Origin: Phallusia mammillata
Taxonomy: Eukaryota; Chordata; Ascidiacea; Phlebobranchia; Ascidiidae
DNA: 64,000 nucleotides
Direction: 5' to 3'
NCBI GenBank assembly: GCA_003260075.1
Contig: QLIY01000341.1
Coordinates: forward strand, 63,216 to 127,215
Shown: in pieces, positions 63,093 through 64,000 of the stretch
Layout: each line of letters opens with the position of its first letter
Numbering within the stretch: position 1 is the first letter of the stretch
The notes under the pieces: model-generated
Told to the model about the DNA's origin: nothing
What the model saw: the letters and a program-made list of their open reading frames with translations, nothing else
Database searches by the model: none
Program-made: the position numbers and the translations under genes

Positions 63093-64000
63093 TTTAAGTC
63101 TGTCTGGTTATTCCCAAACTAGGTTAGACTGCTACAAACATGTAGATTCTGTTGAAGTTAATTTAACGTTAGAAAAACCACACACTTCAGCAAGACAATT
63201 GTCAAATTTAACAATCATAAAACTGACTGACAAACATTTATAAAGCAGCTACAACGCGACAGCTGGTACTAAATACGTGTGATAATTTGTTTAAGGTAAA
63301 ATATTCAACTGTGGTTAGCAATTTTTAAAGTGATAATTTGACAAATTTGTCACCTAGATTTTGTGTAAATTTAAACTGGACACACAAAGTGCGTATAGCA
63401 AGTCTAGGACTGTTTAATTTACCGCCCTGCTATGGTTTTACACACTTTGTTTCATACTTTAACGACGCAGTACTTAATCATGATTCAGATATCCTTAAAA
63501 TTCAAAATACACGTAAATAAAATCAAAACTAAATAGTTTTTGCGACGCGTAACTAATGACAAATATCAAACTGCAACAAACCGTGACAGTGTATCAGACC
63601 GTGACCAACCGCAATCTATTTGTTTTGATAAAAAAACTTTCTTTTCGACATAAACTGTACAATTAAACCTAATTACATTTTTTCGATTTTAAAAATCAAA
63701 ATAAAACTTAGTATACTGATTTGTGGCATTTTCCCCGTATTTTATTCTGCAGCTGTTGTTTTGATCACGTGACATAGTTGCGTCATGTTGTTTTGAGAAG
63801 TGAAAAGTTAGTTTCTTAACTTTAAATTTTATTCTATCCTTATTTGTAGGCCCTCGGCCAAGTATTCAAACAGTTGTTTAAAGTTTAAACTAGTTGCTGC
63901 CCTACACTATCCAGGTGAAAACCTGTTGTGTGGGGCAGAATGGTTAAACATTATTTCATGCATCGAACTGTCGAAACATTCGGAACATGGGGATATCAAC
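63093..64000. other. Upstream flank of SANBR, no gene recognised
   Basis: AT-rich sequence with no domain-bearing open frame. Should contain the SANBR promoter and 5' UTR. Confidence 0.55.

Overview
This looks like a piece of a tunicate nuclear genome, most likely Ciona or a close relative. It is AT-rich, its genes have short exons with compact GT-AG introns, it carries many short dispersed repeats and foldback elements, and it encodes a cellulase-family (GH9) protein with cellulose-binding modules plus chordate-type genes (HHEX, ALG3, SANBR). I infer the genus from gene content and style; no species-specific marker was seen.

Layout. 1-8254 (minus): the homeobox gene HHEX, three exons recovered, running off the left edge. 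8255-15507: gene-free spacer holding the 5' flanks of HHEX and of the next gene. 15508-43533 (plus): one very large secreted mosaic gene with about 40 exons. Its order is signal peptide, CBM2-like module, GH9 domain, EGF, CBM2-like, Pro/Thr linker, CBM2-like, linker, two FN3 domains, then about 17 EGF/cbEGF repeats. Nearly all joints are phase 1, and a two-exon EGF cassette is repeated four times. The GH9 domain keeps the fold signatures but has lost one Asp of the DAGD motif and the catalytic Glu, so it is probably a cellulose-binding pseudo-enzyme. 43534-45660: spacer with a tRNA-derived SINE and a decayed Penelope-like retroelement. 45677-46567 (minus): a single-exon class I SAM methyltransferase. 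46700-56900: repeat-rich, with a duplicated 1 kb block, hAT-type elements and a LINE endonuclease relic. 56978-60849 (minus): complete ALG3 in nine exons, including a U12-type AT-AC intron. 61080-63092 (minus): an apparently intronless SANBR (KIAA1841) homologue, 230 bp upstream of ALG3 on the same strand.

The most interesting hidden signal is a set of canonical type I hammerhead ribozymes (30399-30450 minus, 32186-32237 plus, 32997-33048 minus, and a decayed copy at 30249-30300 minus). They lie inside a dispersed repeat in introns of the mosaic gene. Two more hammerhead-like folds with palindromic stem III occur at 51156-51195 and 55019-55066.

Assembly quality limits interpretation. About 30 poly-G or poly-C tracts occur. 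Most short ones (8-12 nt) sit between imperfect direct copies of the same sequence, and long ones (30-99 nt) overwrite or replace sequence, including parts of exons. The segment 31790-32934 is an inverted copy that puts three exons of the mosaic gene on the wrong strand. Apparent exon duplications at these places are probably two haplotypes joined in tandem.
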